The notes below the pieces were generated by a model. That model was not told where the DNA came from, made no database searches, and worked only from the letters and a program-made list of their open reading frames with translations. A DNA stretch of 25,598 bases. Origin: DALYJJ01 sp031969915. GTDB taxonomy: Bacteria > Acidobacteriota > Terriglobia > Bryobacterales > Bryobacteraceae. The position numbers and the translations under genes are program-made. The stretch is taken from contig DALYJJ010000093.1 in assembly GCA_031969915.1 (NCBI GenBank), positions 1-25,598 of the forward strand, read 5' to 3'. This document shows positions 1-13,187 of the stretch, in pieces; position 1 is the stretch's first letter, and every line of letters begins with the position of its first letter.

Positions 1-163
1 GGGGGTCGGCGCGGAGGTGGGCGCGGTGGTTGGCGAGGTAGTCCATGCGGGCGGCGAAGCCGGCCTCGAGCCAGCGGAGATAGGCGGGGTGGTCGGCGAG
101 GGGCGCGGCGGGGGCGACTCCGCAGAGTTCGAAGCCGGCCTGGCGGGCGAGGTGGGAGAGCAA
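1..163 (-). CDS. queG: Epoxyqueuosine reductase (QueG-like), N-terminal fragment
   Basis: Partial gene whose 3' part lies beyond the left edge. QueG reduces epoxyqueuosine to queuosine in tRNA, using cobalamin and two 4Fe-4S clusters, in the cytoplasm. The visible 54 residues read LLSHLARQAGFELCGVAPAA, then a WLEAGF segment and RMDYLANH, ending RADP. This matches the N-terminal part of QueG proteins (AGF-x-x-x-GVAPA, then WL-x-x-G, then M-x-YL, then R-x-DP). The first usable codon after an in-frame TGA is TTG at 163. An ATG at 170 lies in another frame and would need a one-base shift to reach this reading frame. No Shine-Dalgarno is visible before the TTG. The cobalamin and Fe-S regions are outside the window, so the call rests on the N-terminal pattern only. 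Confidence 0.68.
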   Translation of the reverse strand, partial: MLSHLARQAGFELCGVAPAAPLADHPAYLRWLEAGFAARMDYLANHRAHLRADP

Positions 164-393
164 AGCTCATGATGCAGGGAAGCGGTGGAGTATGGCAAGG
201 CGGGAGGGGGTCCATTCAGCCGGGCATAGTACCCGTACAGGCAAGAAAACTCACAGTTTGATACAAATCGATGGCTGCTCCCCCTGGGGGTGGATACACT
301 CGAAAAGCGGCGGGGAGTGGTGTCGCTTTTTGGCCACACTCCGCCCCCGGGAGAGGTTCTCAAATTTCAGCCCGAAGAGGCGTTTGGACAACT
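164..393 (+). promoter_or_regulatory. Divergent intergenic leader before the first radical SAM gene
   Basis: A 230-base non-coding stretch separates the minus-strand queG-like start from the plus-strand radical SAM start. It holds a near-palindrome CCCCCTGGGGG at 280-290, a -10-like TACACT at 295-300, and a short hairpin with arms GGAGTG (314-319) and CACTCC (337-342). An open frame runs in from 271 to the radical SAM gene, but its 41 extra codons look non-coding and the family N-terminus begins later. None of these elements has a clear -35 partner, so the promoter position is a guess. Confidence 0.25.
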
Positions 394-2508
<2,115 letters not shown>

Positions 2509-2535
2509 CGCGAGCGTCATCGATCGAAAGAGGAC

Positions 2536-2570
2536 GAACCGCCCGGGGGCGACCCGGGCGGTTCTTTTTT
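2536..2570 (+). terminator. Rho-independent terminator
   Basis: Perfect 12-bp stem (GAACCGCCCGGG at 2536-2547 and its complement at 2553-2564) with a 5-base loop, followed by six T residues at 2565-2570. It lies 28 bases after the radical SAM stop codon and should end that transcript. Confidence 0.93.
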
Positions 2571-2596
2571 GCACGGGCAACGGCGCGGGCGTGTGT

Positions 2597-2602
2597 TACG
2601 AT
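2597..2602 (+). promoter_or_regulatory. Candidate -10 box of a leaderless gene
   Basis: TACGAT fits TANNNT and ends six bases before the GTG start at 2609, where no Shine-Dalgarno is present. That spacing would put transcription start at or next to the start codon. No convincing -35 hexamer is seen. Confidence 0.38.
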
Positions 2603-2608
2603 GCGGGC

Positions 2609-3685
2609 GTGAACCGCCGGCACTTTCTTTCCTGCGCGCTGGGCGCCGCCGGTGCGGCGCGCCTCACGGCCGCCGAACCGCGCTTTCCCCTGGGTCTCAA
2701 CACGTACTGTTTGCGCTCGCTGCGGTGGCCGGACGCGAAGCTGCTCGAGTATGCGGCGTCGCTCAAGCTGGACGCGATTTTTCTGCAGGACTCGCTGGAC
2801 CCCAAGGCGATGGAGGCCGGGCACTGGAAGACAGTGCGGGCGCAGGCGCGCGACCTGGGCTTGCACCTGGAAACGGGCGGCGGGTCGATCCTGCCCAAAG
2901 CGCCCGAGGTGTTCGGCGATACGGTGAATACGCTGCGAAAGCACATTGAGCGCGCGGCGGCGCTGGGGTCGCCTCTGGTCCGTTCGGTGATCGCCTCGCA
3001 GCGTTCGGCGCTCGCGCCGGGATCGGTGCCGCAGACCATTGAGACGGTGGTGAAGGTGCTGCGGGCGGTGCGGACGCAGGCGATGGACGCGGGGTTGAAG
3101 ATCGCGCTGGAGACGCACAAGGACTTGCAGGCGTGGGAATTCAAGGAGCTGGTGGAGGCGGCGGGCAAGGAGTATGTGGGAGTGCTGCTGGATACCGGCA
3201 ATCCGCTGTTTGCGATGGAGCACCCGCTGACCACGATCGAGACGCTGGGGCCCTACGCGCTGACGTTCCACCTGCAGGACGCCGTGGTGTACGAACACAA
3301 GCGGGGGATCGCGGTGCAGTGCGTACCAGTGGGCGAAGGGGTGAACGATTTCAAGGCGATTCTGTCGGCGGTGCGCGATCGGTGCCCGAAGGTGGCGGTG
3401 TATGTGAAGCCGATCACAGGGCGGCCGCCGGCGGTGCTGGCGATTCACGACGAGGAGTACTGGAAGATGTACCCGCGGGCGCGCGCGCCGGAGTTCGCCC
3501 GGTTTCTCGCGCTGGCCAAGGCCGGGCATCCGTACGACGGGCACGTGATGGTGGAGGATCTCTCCGGCCGGCCGTATCCGGAGCATTTCCTGGCGGCGAT
3601 TCAGTATCAGCAACGGGAGCACATGGAGCGGGGCCTTGGGTTCGCGCAACGGGTGCTCGATCTGGGCGTGCGGTGGCGGCAGTGA
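2609..3685 (+). CDS. Secreted sugar phosphate isomerase/epimerase-like TIM-barrel protein
   Basis: 358-residue protein of the xylose isomerase-like TIM-barrel superfamily (AP_endonuc_2 type). It starts with a twin-arginine-like signal (NRRHFLS, then a small hydrophobic stretch ending LTAAEP), so export to the periplasm is likely. Barrel features include FPLGLNTYCLR near the start, IALETHK (metal-ligand Glu region), VGVLLDTGNP, TFHLQDAV and the late EEYW segment. Such proteins isomerise or epimerise sugars or inositols with a divalent metal; the substrate here is unknown. GTG 2609 puts the twin arginines at residues 3-4 and sits just after a -10-like box; GTG 2591 in the same frame is the alternative. 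It is the first gene of a four-gene overlapping chain and shares four bases with the next gene. Confidence 0.8.
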   Translation: MNRRHFLSCALGAAGAARLTAAEPRFPLGLNTYCLRSLRWPDAKLLEYAASLKLDAIFLQDSLDPKAMEAGHWKTVRAQARDLGLHLETGGGSILPKAPEVFGDTVNTLRKHIERAAALGSPLVRSVIASQRSALAPGSVPQTIETVVKVLRAVRTQAMDAGLKIALETHKDLQAWEFKELVEAAGKEYVGVLLDTGNPLFAMEHPLTTIETLGPYALTFHLQDAVVYEHKRGIAVQCVPVGEGVNDFKAILSAVRDRCPKVAVYVKPITGRPPAVLAIHDEEYWKMYPRARAPEFARFLALAKAGHPYDGHVMVEDLSGRPYPEHFLAAIQYQQREHMERGLGFAQRVLDLGVRWRQ

Positions 3686-4335
3686 GTCAGGCGGCGCTGC
3701 ACGTGGATGTGTCGTTATGGTCGGCGGACCTGTGCGATCTGCGGGGAGAGATCGCGCGCATGGCGCCGCACGCGGATTCGTTCCACCTGGACGTTGCGGA
3801 TGGGCGCTTTGCGCCGTCGCTGCTCTTCTTCCCGGACCTGGTGGCGGCGATCCGGCGGGAGACTTCCCTGCCCTTGCACGTGCATCTGATGGTGGAGGCG
3901 CCGAGGGAGTGGGTGCGGCCGTTCCTGGAAGCGGGTGCGGACGCGCTGACCGTGCACGGCGAAGCGCCTGGGGCGGAGGAGGCGCTTGCCGAGGTGCGCG
4001 CGGCGGGGCGGCGGCCGGGGATCGCGCTGCGGCTGGAGACGCCGGTGGAGCTGGTGCTGCGGTTTGCCGGCTGTGTGGACACGGTGCTGCTGCTGGGGAC
4101 GGAGATCGGGGTGAAAGGGTGCCGTCTGGCGCCGGAGGCGTGCCCGCGGATCGAGGCGGTGGCGGATCTGCTGGGAGAGCGGCGGGCGGCGGTGCGCCTG
4201 GTTGCCGACGGGGGCATCCGGCGGGAGACGGTCCCGTTGTTGCGCGCGGCGGGCGCGGATTCCGTGGTGCCGGGATCGCTCGCTTTCGGAGCGGCGGACG
4301 CGGCGGCGCTGTGGGGCTGGATGAAGTCCCTATGA
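3682..4335 (+). CDS. rpe: Ribulose-phosphate 3-epimerase
   Basis: 217-residue cytoplasmic TIM-barrel enzyme that interconverts D-ribulose 5-phosphate and D-xylulose 5-phosphate in the pentose phosphate pathway. Visible family marks: VSLWSADL (the usual SILSAD loop), HLDVADGRFAPSLLF (first His-Asp metal ligands; the usual DVMDG is DVADG here), LHVHLMVE (second His) and LVADGGI (Asp ligand), then a phosphate-loop VVPGSLAF near the C-terminus. Length is normal for the family. The GTG start overlaps the stop of the upstream gene as GTGA, which implies translational coupling. The divergence from typical rpe leaves room for a related ketohexose- or pentose-phosphate epimerase. Confidence 0.85.
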   Translation: MSQAALHVDVSLWSADLCDLRGEIARMAPHADSFHLDVADGRFAPSLLFFPDLVAAIRRETSLPLHVHLMVEAPREWVRPFLEAGADALTVHGEAPGAEEALAEVRAAGRRPGIALRLETPVELVLRFAGCVDTVLLLGTEIGVKGCRLAPEACPRIEAVADLLGERRAAVRLVADGGIRRETVPLLRAAGADSVVPGSLAFGAADAAALWGWMKSL

Positions 4336-4892
4336 TGGTGGTGTTCGCGGGACTGCCGGGGACGGGGAAGTCGACGCTGGCGGCGGAGGTGGCCCGGCGC
4401 GTCGATGGCATCGTGCTCAACAAGGACACGGTGCGGGGGGCGTTGTTTCCGGAGCCGTACACCGAGTATTCGACTCTGCAGGACGACTTCACGCTGTTCC
4501 TGATGCTGCAGGCGGCGGGGTATCTCTTTGAGCGGCATCCGGCGCTGCCGATTCTGATCGACGGGCGGACCTTCTCGCAACGGTATCAACTGTCGATCGC
4601 GGTGGAAGGGGCGAAGCGCATGAACCAGGCCTGGTATGTGATCGAGTGCGTGTGCCGGGAGGAGACGGCGCGGCGGCGGCTGGAGGCGGATGCGGCGCGC
4701 GGGACGCACCCGGCGAAGAACCGGAATTATGACTTGTATGCGCAGGTGAAGGCGCAGTTTGAGCCGATCCCGGAGCCGAAGCTGGTGGTGGATACCGAGG
4801 GGGCGGTGGAGGCCTGCGCGGAGGCGGCGGTGGGATTCCTGCTGGGGGCGGGCGGTGCGACGATGGGAGAACCTGCCGAAGGCCAAAGGTAG
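4332..4892 (+). CDS. P-loop (AAA_33-type) kinase
   Basis: 186-residue P-loop NTPase. Walker A is GLPGTGKST at residues 7-15, directly after a beta strand MMVVFA, as in small-molecule kinases of the AAA_33/zeta-toxin/gluconate kinase group. LNKDTVRGALF is the usual substrate-side segment. ILIDGRTFS resembles the second strand, and EETARRRLEADAARGTHP resembles the lid with arginines. Cytoplasmic; likely phosphorylates a small hydroxyl compound such as a sugar, but the substrate cannot be read from the sequence. ATG 4332 overlaps the rpe stop (ATGA); a second ATG follows at 4335. Its last 38 bases overlap the chosen start of the next gene. Confidence 0.75.
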   Translation: MMVVFAGLPGTGKSTLAAEVARRVDGIVLNKDTVRGALFPEPYTEYSTLQDDFTLFLMLQAAGYLFERHPALPILIDGRTFSQRYQLSIAVEGAKRMNQAWYVIECVCREETARRRLEADAARGTHPAKNRNYDLYAQVKAQFEPIPEPKLVVDTEGAVEACAEAAVGFLLGAGGATMGEPAEGQR

Positions 4893-5694
4893 CGACCACT
4901 CCGTGCACGAGTTTCTCCGGCTGCTGAAGGAAGAAGACCGGATTCTGGATCTTGGAAGCGCAAGCGGGAGTTTTCCATCTGACGTTACTGCCGGCTCGGT
5001 GGTTCGCGTCGATTTGGATTTCGGGCCTGAATCACATATCGATGATTTCTTAGTCAAAGCCGACGCCGCGTTCCTCCCCTTCCTGGCATCGGCCTTCGAT
5101 CTTGTTGTTGCGAATCACTCGTTAGAGCACTTCGCGGATGTTACCGCCGTAGTCGGCGAGATCGGGCGCGTCATCAAGCCGGACGGGTACTTGTACGTCG
5201 CCGTGCCGGATGCTTCGACGTTCGCGGACCGGCTGTATCGCTGGATGGGGCGAGGCGGTGGGCATATTTCAGCCATCTACCGTGCACAAGAGGTAGCTGA
5301 CGTCGTCACGGCCAAGACATCCTTGCAAGTACTGGGCGTGCGCACCCTGTATAGCAGCTTCTCGTTCCTGAACCGAAAGAACGTAGGTCGAGCCGGCTGG
5401 AGAATGCGATTGTTGGGGGGAGGTTTCGAGCCGTTCGTGAGTATCCTTGCCGCGGCGGTGCGCATTGCAGATCGCGTGTTCGGAACTCGGTGGGCTCAAT
5501 ACGGATGGGCCATCTACTTCGGATCGGGCCATGTCGAGATCGACGAGCGGGCTTCGATCAACGTGTGCGTGCGCTGTGGATCCGGCCACCGAGCGGATCG
5601 GCTTAACGCTTACTCCCGCCGTGTGCTGTTGATTCCGTGCTACGAATGTCCGAACTGCCTGACGCTCAATGTCCTGTTTCGCGACCGGGATTGA
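4855..5694 (+). CDS. Class I SAM-dependent methyltransferase with C-terminal Cys-rich tail
   Basis: 279-residue methyltransferase of the type 11 group. Motif I is ILDLGSASGSF, followed by VVRVDLDFG (acidic end of strand 2), FDLVVANHSLEHF (motif IV region) and VIKPDGYLYVAVPD (motif VI region). The last 50 residues hold two CXXC pairs (CVRC, CYEC followed by PNC), a plausible zinc ribbon. The target is unknown; similar proteins sit in polysaccharide or lipid modification loci. GTG 4855 is in frame and keeps the NLPKAKG lead-in; GTG 4903 is an alternative. Codon use differs from neighbours: more A/T third positions, including TTA Leu codons at 5050 and 5122, which suggests more recent acquisition. 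The gene ends close to a terminator-like hairpin. Confidence 0.78.
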   Translation: MRRWENLPKAKGSDHSVHEFLRLLKEEDRILDLGSASGSFPSDVTAGSVVRVDLDFGPESHIDDFLVKADAAFLPFLASAFDLVVANHSLEHFADVTAVVGEIGRVIKPDGYLYVAVPDASTFADRLYRWMGRGGGHISAIYRAQEVADVVTAKTSLQVLGVRTLYSSFSFLNRKNVGRAGWRMRLLGGGFEPFVSILAAAVRIADRVFGTRWAQYGWAIYFGSGHVEIDERASINVCVRCGSGHRADRLNAYSRRVLLIPCYECPNCLTLNVLFRDRD

Positions 5695-5729
5695 CAAGCG
5701 CGGAGATTCGAACATGCTCGGGACAGACG

Positions 5730-5766
5730 AAAAACCGCCCGCCCCGCTTCCACGGGACGGGCGGTT
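5730..5766 (-). terminator. Terminator between convergent genes
   Basis: Stem AAACCGCCCG (5732-5741) pairs with CGGGCGGTTT (5757-5766), extended inward with one mismatch. On the minus strand it is followed by five T residues, fitting the end of the ppdK transcript. On the plus strand only three T residues follow, so it may act weakly for the methyltransferase as well. Confidence 0.82.
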
Positions 5767-5789
5767 TCTGATCCAACACTACAAACGAA

Positions 5790-8543
<2,754 letters not shown>

Positions 8544-8576
8544 AGAGGCGATTCGAGTCTCCTTACCTATTAGTAC

Positions 8577-10552
8577 TCACGATGAAGCAGTGACGATCTC
8601 GGAGAGATCGGCGATTCTCGAGAACTCCCCGAGCATGGCGGACAACAGCGCCAGGCGATTGGCGCGTACGCGCGCGTCGGGGGCGTTCACTAGAACTGTA
8701 TCGAAAAACAGGTCCACTTGTGGGCGCAGGGCGGCGATGCGCTCCAGGCGGCCGCGGTACCCGGCAATGGCGCCCAGGGCAGTTTTCGCGGCGGCGTAGG
8801 CGGCGAACAGATCGGCTTCCGCGCCGCTGTCGAGCAGCGATTCGTCCACCGCCGCGGGGCCTTCGAACTGGGCCTGTCTCAGAATGTTTTTGATCCGTTT
8901 GAAGGAAGCGGCCAGGGGCTCGAAATCCGCCGTGGGGCGGACCGCGTGCACGGCTTCCAGGCGCGCGGCGAGGTCCTTGACATCGGCGCAGCCCGCGGCC
9001 ATCGCGGCGCGGACTTCGTCGTAGGCGAAGTGGCGCACCTCGCGGAAGTAGTATTCGACGCGGTCGCGGAAGAAGCCGGAGAGTTCGCCCTCGGCGGGCA
9101 GCGGGAAGGCCACGTCGCCTTCGGCCAGAATGCGCACCACTCCCTGGGCCGCGCGCCGCAGCGCGAAGGGATCCTTCGAACCCGTCGGGACCATGCCGAT
9201 GCCGAAGCAGCCGCGCAGGGTGTCGAGCTTGTCGGCGAGCGCCACGGTCTGCGCGGTGGCGCCGCGCGGAATCGCGTCGTCCATGCTTTCGGGTTTGTAG
9301 TGATCGTAGATCGCGGACCCGACCGCCTCGGCTTCGCCCTGCGCGCGCGCGTAGAGGCCGCCCACCACGCCCTGCAGTTCGGTAAACTCCTTGACCATTT
9401 CGCAGGTCAGGTCGCACTTGGCCAGCAGGGCCGCCCGTTCGGCGTCCGTACCGCCGCCCAATTCACGCACCAGGGCGACCATGCGCTGGGCTTTGTCGTA
9501 GTAGGAACCAAGCTTGGCCTGGAAGGTGACGTTCTTGAGGTCGTCCACGCGGGCGGCCAGCGGCTTGTGCTGGTCCTGCCGCCAGAAGAAGCGGGCGTCG
9601 TTGAAGCGCGCTCTCAGCACGCGCTCGTTCCCCTGGCGCACCAGCCCCTCGGGGTCGGCGGCCGTGTTCATGACGGCCAGAAAGTTCGGCGCGAGCGTGC
9701 CGTCCTTCGCTTCGAGCGAGAAGTAGCGCTGATGATGCCGCATCACGGTGATCAGCACTTCGCCCGGCAACTCGAGGTACGACGGATCGAACGAGCCGAG
9801 AATCGGGGTGGGAAATTCGGTGAGGTAGACCAGCGTTTCCAGGAGCGCCTCGTCGCGATGGATCTTGAGGCCCGCGTCCGCGGCGAGCGCCTCCAGTTCG
9901 CGCTCCAGCTTCGCGCGCCGTTCGGAAGCGTGCACCAGGACACCGTTGGCCCGCAGCGATTCTTCGTACGATTCGACCGTCACGCCGATCTGCGCCGACC
10001 CGAGCCGGCGGTGACCGCTGGTGATGGCGCCCGACGCCACGCCGGCGACTTCGAAAGGAACCACCGCTCCGCCGAGCAGCGCCAACAGCCAGCGAATCGG
10101 CCGGATGAAGCGCACTCCGCCCTTGCCCGTCCAATACATGGTTTTGGGAAAGTAGATCTTCGCGATGATTTCCGGAAGCGCGGGGCCGAGGAGTTCCGCC
10201 GTGGGTTTCCCGGCGATCTGCTTTCGAACGCCATAGTAGACGCCCTTCGGCGTCTCCACCTTTTCGAGCGTTTCGACGGCGACGTTCTGCTTCTTGGCGA
10301 AGCCCGCCACCGCGCCGGCGGCGGCGGCCACCGGCGGTCCGGTGACCAGTTCCTCGCGGTCCGCCTGGCGTTCGGCGATCCCATCGGCGCGCAGCACCAG
10401 CCGGCGGGGCGTCGCGTCCACCCAGGAGACCGTTCCCGCGAGAGCGTTCCCGGCGAGCACCGATTCGAACAGGCGGCGCAGGTCCGCCAGGGCGGGCACG
10501 ATCATCCAATCGGGGATCTCTTCGGTCCCGATCTCGAGCAGGAAAGGCACGC

Positions 10553-10556
<4 letters not shown>
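8577..10556 (-). CDS. glyS: Glycyl-tRNA synthetase beta subunit
   Basis: 659-residue beta chain of the bacterial alpha2beta2 glycyl-tRNA synthetase, needed for tRNA recognition. It opens with FLLEIGTEEIPDWM, the family signature, followed by a WVDATPRRL segment. MRHHQRYFSLE, FNDARFFWRQDQ and AQRMVALVREL are core motifs, and a DALR-like anticodon-binding region ends the chain. Length is slightly below the usual 680-700. Start ATG 10556 overlaps the glyQ stop (ATGA), indicating coupled synthesis of the two subunits. Confidence 0.97.
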
Positions 10557-11443
<887 letters not shown>

Positions 11444-11446
11444 GCG

Positions 11447-12088
11447 TTAGAGGGCTTCCAGAACCGGCGCCGTGAGGAGGCGCCGTTCGATGTGGTCTTC
11501 TATCAAGCGTACGAGAAAACGGCGGAGGTCGGCGCCGGTGGCCTTCGACCAGGCGCGCTCGCCCACCTGCGCGACGGGCCGGGTGAGGACTTCGTCCATC
11601 AGTTCGCGCGACTCGGCGCTGACGCGGGGTTCGGGCAGAAAGCCCGAGAGGCGCACCGCCCAGACCGTGAAGTAAGTGGACGCGCACCAGACGGCGGGGC
11701 CGGTGCGCGCGGCCAGGTGTTCGGTGACCGCGGTGATCAGGCGGAAGTACTTCTCATTCGGCTCGGCGGCGGGCAGCAGTTGCTCGGTAACCTCGGCGAT
11801 ATAGTCCAGACCGACGCTGGTTTCGAACGAGGAGCGCAACTCGAAGGGGGATCGAAGCATGTCGCAGGAATCCAGCCGCACCAGTTCGGTTGTCTCCTTC
11901 TGGTAGTAGCGCATGTGCACGCGCGTGAGCCGCTCGAGCCCCGCGCCGAACGGGCTCTTGGGCCGACGGGCCCGTTTGGCGACCCCGCGCAGCTTGCCCT
12001 GGTCCCGCGTGAAGAAGCTGACGATCAGGTCGGCTTCCGAGTAAGGAAACGTCCGCAGGACGTACGACTCGCTAACACGAGCCGGCAT
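11447..12088 (-). CDS. recO: DNA repair protein RecO (short form without zinc knuckle)
   Basis: 213-residue recombination mediator that with RecR loads RecA on SSB-coated single strands. The N-terminal OB-fold is clear: ESYVLRTFPYSEADLIVSFFTRDQGKLRGVAKRARR and then PFGAGLERLTRV. The C-terminal helical domain follows. Many RecO proteins carry a four-Cys zinc knuckle after the LP-x-L segment. Here FLPEPRVSAESRELM runs straight through with no Cys, as in the shorter RecO type. The ATG at 12088 matches the family N-terminus; upstream is AT-rich with a -10-like TAATCT at 12110-12115 (minus), giving a short leader without an obvious Shine-Dalgarno. First gene of the glyQS-ppdK string. Confidence 0.92.
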   Translation of the reverse strand: MPARVSESYVLRTFPYSEADLIVSFFTRDQGKLRGVAKRARRPKSPFGAGLERLTRVHMRYYQKETTELVRLDSCDMLRSPFELRSSFETSVGLDYIAEVTEQLLPAAEPNEKYFRLITAVTEHLAARTGPAVWCASTYFTVWAVRLSGFLPEPRVSAESRELMDEVLTRPVAQVGERAWSKATGADLRRFLVRLIEDHIERRLLTAPVLEAL

Positions 12089-12138
12089 AGGAAACGGAAA
12101 TCAAAATTCAGATTAACATATCGGGAATCGGCGGGGCT

Positions 12139-12165
12139 GCGCGCGCCACGACCGGCGGCGCGCGC
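12139..12165 (-). terminator. GC-rich hairpin between the Stv-like gene and recO
   Basis: Nine-bp perfect stem GCGCGCGCC (12139-12147) with GGCGCGCGC (12157-12165) and a 9-base loop, located 24 bases after the stop of the minus-strand gene at 12190. No T run follows on either strand, so it may be a stabilising or weak termination hairpin rather than a standard terminator. Confidence 0.4.
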
Positions 12166-12189
12166 GGGGCTGGCCGGGATTCGACAGCG

Positions 12190-12696
12190 CTAGATCCAAG
12201 TGAACTTGCCGCCGACGTCCTTGATCCGGTAACGGCCAGGACTGCCCGAGGCGTGCGAGAAATCGCCCGCGTTGAGCCCGAACTGGCGCCCGCCGACCTG
12301 CTTCAGGCCGAGCGTCTGGCAAGCCAGCCAGTGGAATTCGACGCCAGGCAGTTGGCTGTCGTTCCACTCCTGGAACAACTCGGCAAGCGAAAATCCGGTT
12401 GGGGGAGAGGGCAGCAGAATGCAGTTCGGGTCGCCCCGCGTGGCAAGCTTCGCCTGGGACTTCTGCGTCCAGGAGTCTTCCTGATGGGACAGCCTGAGGT
12501 TCGGGCACGACTTGTACTCCTCGACGGTGTGATCGATGGTGTTGTACGAACCGTCGAGGATCTTGTGCTCCATGCCCGTGATGAGGTTCTTCGCGAAATG
12601 AGTGTAAAAGTGGATGCGGCAGCCGCGGGGCACCGTGGTATAACCCTGGCCCGGCTTCCAGCCGCCATGACCGCTCAGAAAAACATGTTTTGCCAT
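12190..12696 (-). CDS. Uncharacterised protein, possibly Stv-like domain
   Basis: 168-residue protein without signal peptide or membrane segment. It starts MAKHVFLSGHGGW, continues with TTVPRGCRIHFYTHFAKN and ends RYRIKDVGGKFTWI. The opening (strand, then GHGGW, then a VP-x-G-x-x-I-x-FY segment) recalls proteins annotated as putative adhesin Stv domain, which are small and often tied to secreted or toxin-like contexts. This match is from memory and tentative. ATG 12696 is chosen because GGAGAGG stands six bases upstream, a good Shine-Dalgarno; longer frames through 13125 look non-coding. It is a single gene, with a divergent neighbour at 12805. Two Cys and several His are present, but no catalytic motif I can name. 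Confidence 0.6.
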   Translation of the reverse strand: MAKHVFLSGHGGWKPGQGYTTVPRGCRIHFYTHFAKNLITGMEHKILDGSYNTIDHTVEEYKSCPNLRLSHQEDSWTQKSQAKLATRGDPNCILLPSPPTGFSLAELFQEWNDSQLPGVEFHWLACQTLGLKQVGGRQFGLNAGDFSHASGSPGRYRIKDVGGKFTWI

Positions 12697-12789
12697 CGAG
12701 AGCCTCTCCAGAACAGCTCTTCCACGGTAACAGCGAAGCCCGAAGAAAGGAAGCGGCCGCGCGGGGTTCCCCCGGCCCGCGGGCGGGCA

Positions 12790-12795
12790 TAGAAT
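12790..12795 (+). promoter_or_regulatory. Candidate -10 box
   Basis: TAGAAT, a good TANNNT match, ends nine bases before the ATG at 12805. No Shine-Dalgarno lies between, so the mRNA may be leaderless or nearly so. No clear -35. Confidence 0.42.
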
Positions 12796-12804
12796 GGGAA
12801 CAGC

Positions 12805-13089
12805 ATGGCCAGTCCCGAAGCCACTCCCACCGCCCCTTCCTGCGAACTCATCGCGACCCTGGAGAACGGCGCCAAAGTAAAGCGCCGCCTTGCGCGCATG
12901 CGCGCCTGCAATGAGAAGGACCAGAAGGGTAAGATCTGCGCCGGGCATCTGAAGCGCTGGTATTACTTCGGCGAGGAGATCGCCGCGCGCTTCGGCAAGA
13001 ACGCCGAAATCTACCGCTGTGAGAACTGCAAGACGCTGTACCTGCCGAATCCGGACGAAGCGCCGCGCACCGGCACGTTGGCGTATTGA
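12805..13089 (+). CDS. Small Cys-rich protein, unrecognised
   Basis: 94-residue basic protein that I do not recognise. Cysteines at 13, 35, 45, 72 and 75 with His 48 (ICAGH, YRCENCKTLYLP) suggest a zinc-binding fold; the CENCKTLYLP part resembles a zinc ribbon half. There is no signal peptide. The first 12 residues are Pro/Ala/Ser rich. Reality of the gene is supported by the non-random Cys spacing, coding-like codon use and a -10 box just ahead of the start. Its neighbour upstream is divergent and the next gene downstream has its own Shine-Dalgarno. Confidence 0.68.
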   Translation: MASPEATPTAPSCELIATLENGAKVKRRLARMRACNEKDQKGKICAGHLKRWYYFGEEIAARFGKNAEIYRCENCKTLYLPNPDEAPRTGTLAY

Positions 13090-13120
13090 CGGAGGTGCCC
13101 CGGATCCGGCAGTCCGATAT

Positions 13121-13136
13121 TGCACCTGGGGGTGCA
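13121..13136 (+). repeat. Inverted repeat in the leader of the secreted small protein
   Basis: TGCACC and GGTGCA form a perfect 6-bp inverted repeat around TGGG, 52 bases before the next start. A second small dyad, CAGG-N4-CCTG, follows at once at 13135-13146. It may be an operator or the end hairpin of the gene that stops at 13089; there is no T run. Confidence 0.4.
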
Positions 13137-13166
13137 GGAACCCCTGCTCATCTGGTAGGGTAATCA

Positions 13167-13182
13167 GTTGAAGGAGTTCAAC
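13167..13182 (+). promoter_or_regulatory. Shine-Dalgarno framed by an inverted repeat
   Basis: GTTGAA (13167-13172) and TTCAAC (13177-13182) flank GGAG exactly, so the ribosome binding sequence AAGGAG lies in the loop and upper stem of a possible 6-bp hairpin, five bases before ATG 13188. The start choice for that gene rests on this site. Confidence 0.5.
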
Positions 13183-13187
13183 TCACT

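Noticed and set aside
280..290. CCCCCTGGGGG as a terminator
   Set aside because: The dyad has a one-base centre and cannot form a useful hairpin, and no T run follows.
271..393. 41-codon upstream extension of the long radical SAM gene
   Set aside because: It lacks homology-like sequence and a ribosome site, and contains the palindrome and hairpin of the intergenic region.
4855..5770. Mobile element around the methyltransferase
   Set aside because: Base composition differs, but no transposase, integrase, terminal repeats or target duplication was seen.
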